DNA from: JBLXBZ01 sp048265185
GTDB lineage: Bacteria > Pseudomonadota > Alphaproteobacteria > Rhizobiales > Stappiaceae
Reading direction: 5' to 3'
Length of the DNA: 64,000 nt
NCBI GenBank assembly: GCA_048265185.1
Contig: JBLXBZ010000005.1
Span: forward strand, 168,972-232,971
Under the pieces are notes generated by a model. That model worked only from the letters and a program-made list of their open reading frames with translations. It made no database searches and had not been told where the DNA came from. This document shows, one piece after another, positions 25,839 through 34,690 of the stretch; positions within the stretch are counted from its first letter, which is position 1; every line of letters begins with the position of its first letter. The translations under genes were made by a program, and so were the position numbers.

Positions 25839-26678
25839 TTATTTTACGCTACCGAAGGTCAGACCTTCGACGATGAAGCGCTGGATGAAACGGGACGCGA
25901 TAATGAGCGGCAACACGGCCAGAACGACGCCGGCGGCGACATTGCCGATTTGCACGCCATTGGATGTTTGCAGCGCCGCGAGGGCGACGGGGATCGTCGC
26001 CGTGGTTGGTCCGCTGAGCACCAGAGCGAAGAGAAACTCGTTCCACGCCAGAATGAAGCCAAGAACTCCCGCCGCCGCGATTCCGGGCAGAGAAACCGGC
26101 AAAACCACGCGCCAGAACGCGCCCCATGCGGTTGCGCCGTCCGTCATGGCCGCCCACTCCAGATCAACGGGAATGCCTTTGAAAAAGCCCATGAGAATCC
26201 ATGTGAGGAAGGGCAAGTTGAGCGCGGCGTAAACGATAATCAGTCCCAAAAGGCTGTTGGACAGCTCCAGCGTTCTGAACAAGGTGAAGGCGGGCAGCAC
26301 CAAGGCCACCGGCGGCAGCATCTGGGTCGCCAGCACCGCAAAGCGAGCGAAGCGGCCGCCAGTGGAGAAGCGGGCGAAAGCGTATCCCGTGGCCACCGCG
26401 AAAGGCATGGCCACCACCACCGAGCCGATGGCCACGATCAAGCTGTTCGCGTAGGAGCGGGCGAAACGCCCGGAGAGCAACGAGCGGTAATTCTCCAGCG
26501 AAAAGGCGGGCATCAACTCCGTGCTATAGGACATCTCCGGGGGCACGAAGCTCACCCGCGCCACCCAAAACAAAGGCAGCAGCACCGCGAGACAGGTGAA
26601 TATCAACCCAAGATGCAGGAAAACCTTGCCGGCGCGGCCATTGGCTCCCACCGGTCCCCTCTGCGCGCCGGCGCTCAT
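25839..26678 (-). CDS. sugar ABC transporter permease (MalG-type)
   Basis: Second CUT1 permease, 279 residues, six membrane segments, with the EAA loop region LEWAAMTDGATAWGAFWRVVLP. It begins four bases inside the end of the ATPase gene (ATGA) and ends 124 bases before the binding-protein start. It forms the channel with the MalF-type permease at 23430-24326 and uses the ATPase at 26675-27823. Confidence 0.88.
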   Translation of the reverse strand: MSAGAQRGPVGANGRAGKVFLHLGLIFTCLAVLLPLFWVARVSFVPPEMSYSTELMPAFSLENYRSLLSGRFARSYANSLIVAIGSVVVAMPFAVATGYAFARFSTGGRFARFAVLATQMLPPVALVLPAFTLFRTLELSNSLLGLIIVYAALNLPFLTWILMGFFKGIPVDLEWAAMTDGATAWGAFWRVVLPVSLPGIAAAGVLGFILAWNEFLFALVLSGPTTATIPVALAALQTSNGVQIGNVAAGVVLAVLPLIIASRFIQRFIVEGLTFGSVK

Positions 26679-27823
26679 CGCTCAAGCCTCAAGGCTGGAT
26701 CAAGGGGCGGGCGGGGAATGACGTTTTCACTCTCTGCGTCGAACAAATGCATGGGCGTCAAATCGGCGTGAATATCAATGTTCTCGCCGACCCACGCCTG
26801 TGCGTGGCGGCTCAGACGCGCGGTGATTTCAACTGGCGGTCCATCATTGCCCGCCACATGACCGATTATGATATTTTCCGCGCCCAGAGCCTCCACCGCG
26901 GTGACTTTGATTTGGATTTTCTGGCTGTGGGCCCCGTGGGGCTGCTCATAAAAATCCTCGGGACGGAGGCCAAAAATGACCTTTTGACCCACCGCTCCCT
27001 GATAAGCGGCTTTATGCCGGGCGGGAACGAGCAATTTCAACCCTTCGCCGCCGTTGATTACAAGATCCTCGCCCAAAGCCTCAAGTTTGGCGGGAACCAA
27101 ATTTGTGGGCGGCGTGGCGAGAAATTTGGCGACGAAAGTGTTGACCGGGTTGGCGTAGACCTCCAGCGGCGGACCGCTTTGGATCAATCGGCCGTCTCGC
27201 ATGATGCAAATGCGGTCGCCCATAGTCATGGCCTCCACCTGATCATGGGTGACGTGAATGATCGTGCGTCCAAGGCGGCGGTGCAGCTCCACCAGCTCAA
27301 GACGCATTTCGGCGCGCAATTGCGCGTCAAGATTGGAGAGCGGCTCGTCCAACAGGAACGCCGCCGGATCGCGCACAATGGCCCGCCCAAGCGCCACCCG
27401 TTGGCGTTGACCGCCGGACAGAGCTGCGGGTTTTCGGTCCAGAAGGTGGGTGAGGCTGAGTAATTGCGCGGCGTTGTCGACCTTCTCGCCGATTTCGCTT
27501 GAAGGAAATCCGCGCATTTTCAAGCCAAACCCCATATTGGCGCGCACGCTCATGTGAGGATAAAGCGCGTAGCTTTGAAAGACGACGGCGACGTTACGGT
27601 CGCGCGGCGCCACATGGGTCATGCTTTTTCCGCCAATTCGCAAATCGCCGGAGGTAATGCTTTCCAGCCCGGCGATCATGCGCAGGGTGGTTGACTTCCC
27701 GCACCCTGACGGACCGAGGAATATAACGAACTCTCCGTCTTTGATCGATAGATCGACGTCGCGAACGCCATATGCGCCATTGGCGTATAGCTTTGAGGCG
27801 CGTTCAAGCTCGATGGACGCCAT
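26675..27823 (-). CDS. sugar ABC transporter ATPase (MalK/UgpC-type)
   Basis: ATPase of the CUT1 importer, 382 residues. Walker A GPSGCGKST near residue 37, Q-loop VVFQSYALYPHMSV, signature LSGGQRQRVALGRA, Walker B AFLLDEPLSNLD, H-loop HVTHDQVEAMTM. The C-terminal ~140 residues form the TOBE/regulatory domain (IFGLRPEDF). Its stop overlaps the permease start. The 111-base spacer to the upstream SDR gene may hold an internal promoter, or the SDR is the first gene of the same operon. Confidence 0.9.
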   Translation of the reverse strand: MASIELERASKLYANGAYGVRDVDLSIKDGEFVIFLGPSGCGKSTTLRMIAGLESITSGDLRIGGKSMTHVAPRDRNVAVVFQSYALYPHMSVRANMGFGLKMRGFPSSEIGEKVDNAAQLLSLTHLLDRKPAALSGGQRQRVALGRAIVRDPAAFLLDEPLSNLDAQLRAEMRLELVELHRRLGRTIIHVTHDQVEAMTMGDRICIMRDGRLIQSGPPLEVYANPVNTFVAKFLATPPTNLVPAKLEALGEDLVINGGEGLKLLVPARHKAAYQGAVGQKVIFGLRPEDFYEQPHGAHSQKIQIKVTAVEALGAENIIIGHVAGNDGPPVEITARLSRHAQAWVGENIDIHADLTPMHLFDAESENVIPRPPLDPALRLER

Positions 27824-27934
27824 CGACGCTCACCTCTCGCCAATGGTGCGGGAAAATCCGGGGGCGGTAATGCTTTTCATTCGATCACCTTCTCACATAC
27901 ACAGGATTAACTTGTTTTATATTGTTATATTTTA

Positions 27935-28726
27935 TTAGGTCATATATACGCCGCCGGTGACGTTCACGCCTTGACCGGTCATGAATCGCGCCGCGTCGGA
28001 GCACAGGAACGCGACGACTTGCGCCACGTCTTCAGGGGTCTCCAGACGTCCAAGCGGCGTCTGAGAGATGTAATCTTCGATAACTTGCTCCGCCGTCATG
28101 CCCCGCAATTCCGCTTCCCAGGCGACTTCCCGCGACTGCATGCCCGTTTTCACAAAACCGGGACATACGGCGTTGACGCGAATGCCGCTTGACGCCAGTT
28201 CGCGAGCGAGAGCTTGCGTCCAGCCGAGAACCGCGAATTTACTGGCGGAGTAATGGGCGAGCAGAGGCGCGCCCACCTTGGCCGCGAGGGAGGCGGTGTT
28301 GACGATGCACCCTTTTCCTTCAGCCAGAAAATGCCTGGCGGCGATCTGGTTACTTAAGAACACGCCGCGGGTGTTGACGTCGAAATTGAAGTCCCATTCC
28401 TCATCAGTGAGCTCAACCGCGCGGCGCATGGTGGAGACGCCGGCGTTGGCGATGAGAATGTCGCAACCGCCGAGCTGGTCGCAGGCGGCGGCGAAGGCGG
28501 ATTCCACCGAAGCGCGCTTGCGCACGTCCACTTCGATCGCGCTGACGCCCGCGCCAATTTTCGCGGCGCTTTCGCAAGCCGCCTCTAGGTTCAGATCGCC
28601 GATGGCGACTTTGACGCCAAGGTCTGTCAGTGTCTGGGCGATCGCAAATCCGATCCCTGAAGCGCCCCCGGTGATGAAGGCGCGGCGATCGTGAAGGTCG
28701 GCGAAGAGAGAGGACGGAGACGTCAT
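27935..28726 (-). CDS. short-chain dehydrogenase/reductase
   Basis: NAD(P)-dependent SDR of 263 residues. Cofactor motif ITGGASGIGFAIA (near 17-29), NAG motif ANAGVST, catalytic S in NTASLAA and Y-x3-K in HYSASKFAVLG. The LNLEA acid after the second strand (GDLNLEA) favours NAD over NADP. It is the first gene on the minus strand, facing the DeoR-family gene. With the importer and the FGGY kinase it fits oxidation of an imported polyol to a ketose that is then phosphorylated. Substrate unproven. Confidence 0.88.
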   Translation of the reverse strand: MTSPSSLFADLHDRRAFITGGASGIGFAIAQTLTDLGVKVAIGDLNLEAACESAAKIGAGVSAIEVDVRKRASVESAFAAACDQLGGCDILIANAGVSTMRRAVELTDEEWDFNFDVNTRGVFLSNQIAARHFLAEGKGCIVNTASLAAKVGAPLLAHYSASKFAVLGWTQALARELASSGIRVNAVCPGFVKTGMQSREVAWEAELRGMTAEQVIEDYISQTPLGRLETPEDVAQVVAFLCSDAARFMTGQGVNVTGGVYMT

Positions 28727-28739
28727 TGGAGACCTTTAT

Positions 28740-28812
28740 TTCGAATAACAAGTTGGAAAGGTAGCTAACATTTTCGAACATATCAACACAAAAATGTTTG
28801 TTTGTGTTCGAA
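28740..28812. promoter_or_regulatory. DeoR-type operator region: three TTCGAA sites
   Basis: TTCGAA at 28740, 28773 and 28807, spaced 33 and 34 bases. The last two belong to a larger inverted repeat (TTCGAACA ... TGTTCGAA) with inner arms AACACAAA / TTTGTGTT. It lies between the divergent SDR and DeoR genes; likely operators of that regulator for both directions. Confidence 0.55.
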
Positions 28813-28906
28813 TGTGACTTGTGGTAATTGTTAAATACAACATTTTAGAAAATAAACGCCGTGAAATCATATGATGAGTTCGGGCGCCTAATGAGAAGTC
28901 AACCCC

Positions 28907-29773
28907 ATGCCAAGCTTCAAATCCGTGCCAAGTTTTGATTCCAACGCCGCAGCGGATGATTTCGCGTTGGAACAGAATCAAGGTCAGAAGCTCATGGTTC
29001 ATGAGCGGCATTCGCATATTCTGAAGATGCTGCGCGTGGCGGGCTCGGTTCAGGTGGCCTCGCTCGCCCATGAAATCGGCGTTTCTGAAATGACCGTGCG
29101 CCGAGATCTGGTGGAGTTGGAGCGGGCGGGACGATTGACGCGCATTCATGGGGGCGCATTAGCGGTTGGCGGCGCGCCGGTGGCCATGGATCAGGAAGAG
29201 CCGAGCTTCGACGCGCGGCTGCTCAAGGAGCGCCGGGCGAAGGAGGCGATCGCCGCCAAGGCCGCCGAATTGGTCAAGGGATACCGCACGCTGGCGCTGG
29301 ACGTGGGCACGACCACTTTTTGCCTGGCGCGGCGTTTGACAGAGTTGACCCACGCCACGATTTTCACCAACAGTTTGCGCATCGCCGATCTCATGGGCGA
29401 CGGCGCGCCAGAGGTCTATGTGGCGGGGGGACGCATTCGCCCTGATGAGCGCGCCATCGGCGGCCCCACCGCCATCGCCCAGTTTGAGCAGCTGTGGTTT
29501 GACGCCGCGGTGGTTGGTGTGTCAGGCGTAACGGTTGACGGGTTGTTCGATTACTCTTTTGACGATGCGGATATGAAACGCGTTTACCTGCGTCGCTCCG
29601 GCGTTAAAATAGTGCTTTGCGACGCCACCAAGTTTCAGCGCATGTCGCTGGTCCATCTGTGTGATTTGAGCGGAGCCGGCGCCATCGTCACCGACGCGGA
29701 GCCGCCGGCGGAAATTCGCGCCGCGTTAAAGTCGGCCAAAGTTGAGCTGCATATCGCGCCGGCCATCGCTTGA
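28907..29773 (+). CDS. DeoR-family transcriptional regulator
   Basis: Sugar-responsive repressor of 288 residues. The DeoR helix-turn-helix reads RHSHILKMLRVAG then EIGVSEMTVRRDLVELERAGRLTRIHGGA, and the C-terminal DeoRC domain follows with the sugar-phosphate-binding DVGTTTFCLARRL region. Typical family members start near the MVHERHSHIL methionine (28994), so the first ~29 residues may not be translated; the upstream ATG at 28907 has a GAGAAG site. It is followed by the FGGY kinase and HAD genes and faces the import operon; likely controls both, with a phosphorylated sugar as inducer. Confidence 0.88.
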   Translation: MPSFKSVPSFDSNAAADDFALEQNQGQKLMVHERHSHILKMLRVAGSVQVASLAHEIGVSEMTVRRDLVELERAGRLTRIHGGALAVGGAPVAMDQEEPSFDARLLKERRAKEAIAAKAAELVKGYRTLALDVGTTTFCLARRLTELTHATIFTNSLRIADLMGDGAPEVYVAGGRIRPDERAIGGPTAIAQFEQLWFDAAVVGVSGVTVDGLFDYSFDDADMKRVYLRRSGVKIVLCDATKFQRMSLVHLCDLSGAGAIVTDAEPPAEIRAALKSAKVELHIAPAIA

Positions 29774-29860
29774 CCCATTCCGCCGCCCTCTCACATCCCC
29801 GCTTTCGCGCCCTTTGATCCGCTCCCCTTTGGAAGAGCCAGCAGCTTTTGGAAAATACAT

Positions 29861-31372
29861 ATGAGCCTTGTTATCGGACTGGACATCGGCACCACGTCGA
29901 CCATCGGCGTTCTCATCCGTTTGCCGAATGAAGTTCTGGCGAAAGCCTCCCGACCCGTCACCCTGACCTCGCGCAAGGCGGGCTGGGCGGAAGAGGATCC
30001 GCGCCAGTGGTGGGACAATGTTTGCTCCATTATCCCCGAGCTTCTGAGCACGGCGGGGGTGGACGCCGTCGACGTCAAGTCCGTGGGGACCACCGGCATG
30101 TTGCCAGCGGTGGTTTTGCTTGACGAAGCGGGAGAGGTGATCCGCCCGAGCATTCAGCAAAGCGACGGGCGCTGCGGCGCGCAGGTTTTGGAGCTGCGCG
30201 GCGAATATGACGAGGCCGCCTTTCTGCAAAAAGCGGGAAATGGCGTGAACCAGCAATTGGTCACGGCGAAATTACGTTGGATCGAGAAGCATGAGCCGGA
30301 AGCTTTCGCGCGGATCGATACGGTTTTAGGATCTTACGACTATATCAATTTCCGCCTGAGCGGCGAGCGGGCGGTGGAGCAAAACTGGGCGCTGGAGGCG
30401 GGCTTCATCGACGTCACCCGCCATGAAATCGATGACGAACTGGTGGCGCTTGCCCATGTTCCCCGCGCGGCTATTCCCCGCAAGGTGGCTTCGCATGAAA
30501 TTCTCGGCGCGGTGAACGCCGACGCCGCGCGCCAGACCGGACTGGCCGAGGGCACGCCGGTCGTTGGCGGCGCGGCGGATATGATCGCCTCCGCTCTTGG
30601 CGCGGGAGTGGTGGAACCTGGCGACGTTTTGCTGAAATTCGGCGGCGCGGTGGATATTCTCACTGCGACGGATCAGGTGCGCCCAGACCCTCGTCTTTAT
30701 CTCGACTATCATCTCGTGCCGGGACTGTTCATGCCCAATGGCTGCATGTCCACGGGCGGATCGGCTCTGAACTGGTTTATCGAAACATTCGCCAAAGCGG
30801 AGAAAACGGAGGCTGAGTCCGCTGGACGCTCTGCGCATCAATTGTTGGACGAGCGGGCGAGCGAGCGCGCGGCCGGCGCCGACGGGCTGACAATCCTACC
30901 GTATCTTCTGGGCGAGAAAACGCCCATTCACGACCCGGCCGCCCGAGGGCTGATCGACGGGCTGACCCTGTCTCACGATCTTGGGCATATGTGGCGGGCG
31001 CTTCTGGAATCCTACGCCTACGCCATTCGCCATCACATTGAGGTTTTGGCGGATATGGGCCATCCCGCTCGCCGCTTCATCGTCTCCGACGGCGGCTCTC
31101 AAAGCCGCGTCTGGATGCAGATCGTGGCCGACGTTCTGCAAGCGCCGGTGCAACAATTGTCCGGCCATCCGGGCTCCTGCATCGGGGCGGCCTGGACTGC
31201 GGCCATTGGGGCGGGCTTGTCTGACGATTGGAGCGGGGTGACCAAATTCGTTAGTTTTGGCGAGCGCCTCGAACCTGACGCGGGCAATCGGGACGTCTAT
31301 GAGGCGGGTTACGCGCGCTACAGAGCGCTTTATGAAGCGGTGTCCACCGTGCCGCGAGGAGAGGTTCGATGA
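29861..31372 (+). CDS. FGGY-family carbohydrate kinase
   Basis: Sugar kinase of 503 residues, xylulokinase/ribulokinase-like. The N-terminal phosphate loop is LVIGLDIGTTSTIGVLI. The second half holds GGAVDILTAT and the FGGY adenosine-region stretch FIVSDGGSQSRVWMQIVADVLQ, then GAAWTAAIGAG. It phosphorylates a ketose or polyol in the cytoplasm, probably the product of the linked SDR. Its stop overlaps the HAD phosphatase start (ATGA). Which pentose or hexose is used cannot be decided here. Confidence 0.88.
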   Translation: MSLVIGLDIGTTSTIGVLIRLPNEVLAKASRPVTLTSRKAGWAEEDPRQWWDNVCSIIPELLSTAGVDAVDVKSVGTTGMLPAVVLLDEAGEVIRPSIQQSDGRCGAQVLELRGEYDEAAFLQKAGNGVNQQLVTAKLRWIEKHEPEAFARIDTVLGSYDYINFRLSGERAVEQNWALEAGFIDVTRHEIDDELVALAHVPRAAIPRKVASHEILGAVNADAARQTGLAEGTPVVGGAADMIASALGAGVVEPGDVLLKFGGAVDILTATDQVRPDPRLYLDYHLVPGLFMPNGCMSTGGSALNWFIETFAKAEKTEAESAGRSAHQLLDERASERAAGADGLTILPYLLGEKTPIHDPAARGLIDGLTLSHDLGHMWRALLESYAYAIRHHIEVLADMGHPARRFIVSDGGSQSRVWMQIVADVLQAPVQQLSGHPGSCIGAAWTAAIGAGLSDDWSGVTKFVSFGERLEPDAGNRDVYEAGYARYRALYEAVSTVPRGEVR

Positions 31373-32004
31373 CTGGATCGTCTGAAGCCGTTCGCGCCGT
31401 CGCCTGGGATATTGACGGCACGCTCATTGACAGCGAACCTTTGCACCATCGCGCGCTCGTGGCGGTTTGCAGAGATTTGAAGGTGGATCTGTCCGGAGTC
31501 ACGGATGAGACGTTTTGCGGCGTCCACATGAAAGACGTCTGGCGGCATTTACGCTCCCGGGCGCCCTCGGAACTAGAAGAGGCGCGGTGGCTGGCGGCCA
31601 TTGAGAGCTATTATGTGGAGCACAGAAGCGAACTGGCGCCAATTGAGGGCGCGCGCGAGGTAATCGCCAAATTGGCGGAGCGGGGCCTGCGCCAATGTTG
31701 CGTCTCCAATTCCGGGCGCACGATTGTCGACGCCAATCTGGATGTCATCGGGGTTGGCGAGGCGATTGAGTTCTCCATCAGCCTTGACGACGTAAAGGCG
31801 GGCAAGCCATCGCCAGAACCTTATCTTCAGGCCGCGCGCAGGTTATCTTTGGCGCCGCGGGAGCTTATGGCGGTGGAAGACAGCGCCACGGGGCTGGAGT
31901 CGGCCCGCTTAGGCGGTTTGCGCAGCTGCGCTTTCGGTTTGAAAGCCACCGGCGCCGATCACCTGATCGACCGCTTGGAGGAACTTTTAAAGATAGTCGA
32001 TTGA
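31369..32004 (+). CDS. HAD-family phosphatase (beta-phosphoglucomutase-like)
   Basis: HAD hydrolase, 211 residues, with the nucleophile motif AWDIDGTLIDSEP (residues 10-22), motif II in CCVSNSGRTIV, motif III Lys in DDVKAGKPSPEPY and acidic motif IV VEDSATG. A helical cap lies between motifs I and II as in the beta-phosphoglucomutase/phosphatase subfamily. It overlaps the kinase gene by four bases. Probably dephosphorylates a sugar phosphate in the same pathway, perhaps to drain an excess phosphorylated intermediate (inference). Confidence 0.85.
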   Translation: MTGSSEAVRAVAWDIDGTLIDSEPLHHRALVAVCRDLKVDLSGVTDETFCGVHMKDVWRHLRSRAPSELEEARWLAAIESYYVEHRSELAPIEGAREVIAKLAERGLRQCCVSNSGRTIVDANLDVIGVGEAIEFSISLDDVKAGKPSPEPYLQAARRLSLAPRELMAVEDSATGLESARLGGLRSCAFGLKATGADHLIDRLEELLKIVD

Positions 32005-32020
32005 AAAAGATCGACTGTTT
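31995..32020 (+). terminator. possible terminator overlapping the HAD gene stop
   Basis: AGTCGAT (31995-32001) pairs with ATCGACT (32010-32016), then GTTTT. The stem is only seven pairs and the loop is A-rich, so strength is doubtful. Confidence 0.4.
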
Positions 32021-32034
32021 TGGTCCGCGCCATT

Positions 32035-32175
32035 TCAGACGTGATCTTTTATTGCAATCAAACTGTGTGATATTTGGGTGGCGATGTAATTCGCGCCGAA
32101 TAAATATAATATCCCTATAGCCAGAAATATTATAATAAGTGGCGTTATTTTATTCATTTTACTAAAAAATCTCAT
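32035..32175 (-). CDS. small single-pass membrane protein (46 aa), unknown
   Basis: Short gene of 46 residues. MRFFSKMN is followed by a strongly hydrophobic stretch (ITPLIIIFLAIGILYLFGA) and a polar tail ending IAIKDHV. The ATG at 32175 is preceded by GGAGG at a good distance, which is the main support. Base composition is AT-rich compared with neighbours. It stands alone between the HAD gene (convergent) and a methyltransferase gene (divergent). No family recognised; may be a small membrane or stress peptide. Confidence 0.5.
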   Translation of the reverse strand: MRFFSKMNKITPLIIIFLAIGILYLFGANYIATQISHSLIAIKDHV

Positions 32176-32423
32176 AGACCATCCTCCTGCAACCGCAATA
32201 AAAACGCATATATTAGCTTCAACGCGGTGAAATTGAGTTTGTTCCAAGTCGGTTTTTGATTATTATTCGACCTTAAATCTATGATTTGATCGTGCTGCGG
32301 CTATAGAAATCGCCTTCCAAGCAGGTTCAGCGAAGAGATTATCGTAAAATGTTTTTTGTTCTTGGCGGCGCATATTAAGTGTAAGTATCGCATAGTCAGT
32401 TTTGCGACTTAGAGGAACGCTTT

Positions 32424-33797
32424 ATGTTTGTCGCCAAATTACTTCGGATGCTGGGGAACCCCGCGGATGAACCTTGTGAGCACCTCTCTGATCTGGCGGT
32501 CGTGGAAAGGGGCGATACGAAAGCGCAGACGCCGTGCGCCGCGCAGGAGATAAGGCTTACGGTTCAGGATCTCGATGCATTCGTAGTCAAAAGCGACGCC
32601 CTTGGCGGCCCCGGCGCTCCGGCCTGCAAAGCATATTGGGAGAAGATCGGTTTCGCGCCGGCCACGAAGATTGACGTGAGCCTCGACCCTTTTGGCGATG
32701 AATATTGCGCCCAGCAACTGGCGCTTTATCGGGAGGTTTCCGGACGGGAGTTTGATCAGGCGCAAAATGAGCTCATGGCGCTGGACGTAGCGGCGCATGC
32801 GCGCTCGGCCAATCCCTATGATCATCCTGAACCGCGAGTTTTGGCCGGGCAGATGGAGATGCTTGCATGCGCCTTCGCTGAAATTGATTATCCACCCAAC
32901 GCCAAGGTGTTGGATATGGGGTGCGGCTGGGGTCTCTCTTGCGAATTTATCGCGTATCTTGGATATGACGTCACGGCGGTGGACATTAATCCCGACTTTG
33001 TGGAACTGGTGTCGCGCCGCGCTCGGGAGCGCGGGTTGAAGATTGAGGCCAAACTCTCTTCATTCGATGCTTTTCAAAGCGACAAGGTCTTTGACTGCGT
33101 CTTTTTCTATGAATGCCTGCATCATTCTTATCGCCCGTGGAAAATGCTTAGGGCTTTGTCGAAGAATTTAAGCGTCGAGGGATGTTTCTTGCTGGCGGGA
33201 GAGCCGATCCACGAAGAATGGTGGCCTGACTGGGGTCTGCGTCTTGATCCCTTGTCGCTTTATTGCATACGCAAATATGGCTGGTTTGAAACCGGCTGGT
33301 CGGAGCGCTTTCTTCTGCAGATGTTCGCGCGCATCGGCTTCAAGGCCGAAGTGCGACCAAGCACCACCCACATTCCCTCTCTTACGGTGGTGGCGCGCCG
33401 GGATGATCTTATGGACGTAGAGAGTTTGCTCCGCATCGCCCAGATTCCCGGAGCGGTTCGGGATGGTTCGGCGCTGGTTTTTCATGAGGACATAGAAATT
33501 ACGCTCACTTTCGCGCCCGAGAACGATGTCTTGGTTCTCGATACGCTCAACCATCGACAAAAGCCGCTGGCGGTGGTGGTTCGCGGCGAAGGCGGTCGCC
33601 GCCAGGAGCTGAGTCTAAGGCCTGGACGCAATAGCCTGCGTTTGGAAAAGGCGTATGGGGCGTTGGTCGCAGGGGGGACGGATCAGAACCAGCGAGTGTT
33701 TCGGATCGAGCCGGAGTTCTGGTCTCCAGCGCAGGAATTTGGATCTGCCGACGACCGCCGGTTAAGTTTTCATATCGCCGGCGGGGTGTGTCTGTAG
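32424..33797 (+). CDS. class I SAM-dependent methyltransferase, two-part protein
   Basis: Methyltransferase of 457 residues. A region of ~130 residues precedes the SAM fold, whose motif I is AKVLDMGCGWGLSCEF near residue 170 and whose post-I acid is TAVDINPD. FYECLHHSYRPWKML follows where similar enzymes place a substrate loop. The last ~130 residues form a separate beta-rich-looking part (ITLTFAPENDVLVLDTLNHR) without a recognised name. It stands alone, with an AT-rich leader and GAGGAAC before the ATG. Resembles methyltransferases from glycan clusters, so surface sugar methylation is possible but unproven. Confidence 0.8.
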   Translation: MFVAKLLRMLGNPADEPCEHLSDLAVVERGDTKAQTPCAAQEIRLTVQDLDAFVVKSDALGGPGAPACKAYWEKIGFAPATKIDVSLDPFGDEYCAQQLALYREVSGREFDQAQNELMALDVAAHARSANPYDHPEPRVLAGQMEMLACAFAEIDYPPNAKVLDMGCGWGLSCEFIAYLGYDVTAVDINPDFVELVSRRARERGLKIEAKLSSFDAFQSDKVFDCVFFYECLHHSYRPWKMLRALSKNLSVEGCFLLAGEPIHEEWWPDWGLRLDPLSLYCIRKYGWFETGWSERFLLQMFARIGFKAEVRPSTTHIPSLTVVARRDDLMDVESLLRIAQIPGAVRDGSALVFHEDIEITLTFAPENDVLVLDTLNHRQKPLAVVVRGEGGRRQELSLRPGRNSLRLEKAYGALVAGGTDQNQRVFRIEPEFWSPAQEFGSADDRRLSFHIAGGVCL

Positions 33798-33801
33798 GCG
33801 T

Positions 33802-34575
33802 TCACGCCCCATAGTAGCCGAGTTGACGGGACAGGTTGCCGGCCGTTCGCCGCATGGTTGCGCCAAGCTTGGTAATGGCGTCATTAGTGGCTTCGCTTCG
33901 CAGAAGACTTGCGGCGACGCCCGCCACCGCCTTGCCGGAATGATCACGCACAGCCGCTCCAACGCAAACCATGCCTTCGCGAATCTGGCCGTCGTCGATG
34001 GAGAAGTCGCGCTCCCTCGTCGCCCGCAGCTCTTCGCGTAGCGCGGCTAAGCTCGCCACGCTGCGCGGCGTCATCGCTTGGGGAAATGCATGAGCGTACA
34101 TGCGCTCCAACTCATCTTCCGGGATTTCCGACAACAGCATTTTGCCCGTGGCGGTGAAGGGCGCCGGCAGGCGCATGCCGATGCGGAATGTGTGTCCAAG
34201 TGGTTGATCCGAATTGCGGCAACCAATGTAAACTACTTCGGCTCCATCCAGAACCGTCAAGGTTAGCGTGTAACTGGCAAGGGCCGTGTCCTTGGCGAAA
34301 TAATCACGAAACGCTGTGAGAACATCCATGTCCGACAGAAAACTGTCGGCCCAACGCAGGGGATGCGGCCCGAGGCGGAATACGCCATTGGGATGTCGCA
34401 CGAGAAGATTGAGCTCCAGCATCACGTTCAACAACCCATGCGCCGTGCTCTTGGGCAATTTGAGCATATGCGTAATTTCCGCCGCCGTCAGCGGCGAGGG
34501 GGAGGCGGCGATCAAATCAAGAATAAGAACCGTTCGTCGCAAGGCGGGAACGGAGCTCTGCGTAGGAGTCGTCAT
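33802..34575 (-). CDS. blcR: IclR-family repressor BlcR/AttJ-like
   Basis: Regulator of 257 residues: winged helix TAAEITHMLKLPKSTAHGLLNVM and an IclR effector domain (TFRIGMRLPAPFTATGKMLLSE, then AVRDHSGKAVAGVAASL). It is divergent from a three-gene operon that matches the Agrobacterium attKLM/blcABC genes in kind and order, where the IclR-type repressor BlcR (AttJ) responds to gamma-butyrolactone, gamma-hydroxybutyrate or succinic semialdehyde. Two inverted repeats in the 115-base spacer are its likely sites. The name rests on context plus family. Confidence 0.85.
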   Translation of the reverse strand: MTTPTQSSVPALRRTVLILDLIAASPSPLTAAEITHMLKLPKSTAHGLLNVMLELNLLVRHPNGVFRLGPHPLRWADSFLSDMDVLTAFRDYFAKDTALASYTLTLTVLDGAEVVYIGCRNSDQPLGHTFRIGMRLPAPFTATGKMLLSEIPEDELERMYAHAFPQAMTPRSVASLAALREELRATRERDFSIDDGQIREGMVCVGAAVRDHSGKAVAGVAASLLRSEATNDAITKLGATMRRTAGNLSRQLGYYGA

Positions 34576-34635
34576 GCAACTTTCCTTGTCGAAAGGGGGA
34601 TCCGCCTTGACATTTTTCAGTTTTTTTCCTTACGT

Positions 34636-34672
34636 AGTTCAGTTAATTGATTCTAGTTCATTATATTGAACT
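34636..34672. promoter_or_regulatory. candidate BlcR operator: two inverted repeats 19 bases apart
   Basis: AGTTCA-TTATAT-TGAACT (34655-34672) is a perfect 6-6-6 inverted repeat. AGTTCA-GTTAAT-TGATTC (34636-34653) is a weaker copy centred 19 bases upstream. It lies directly before the ribosome site of blcA. The layout matches the paired sites known for BlcR; the half-site ACTNNNAGTT-like composition is similar but was not aligned. Confidence 0.6.
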
Positions 34673-34690
34673 TTATAAGAGGAGGAGCAA

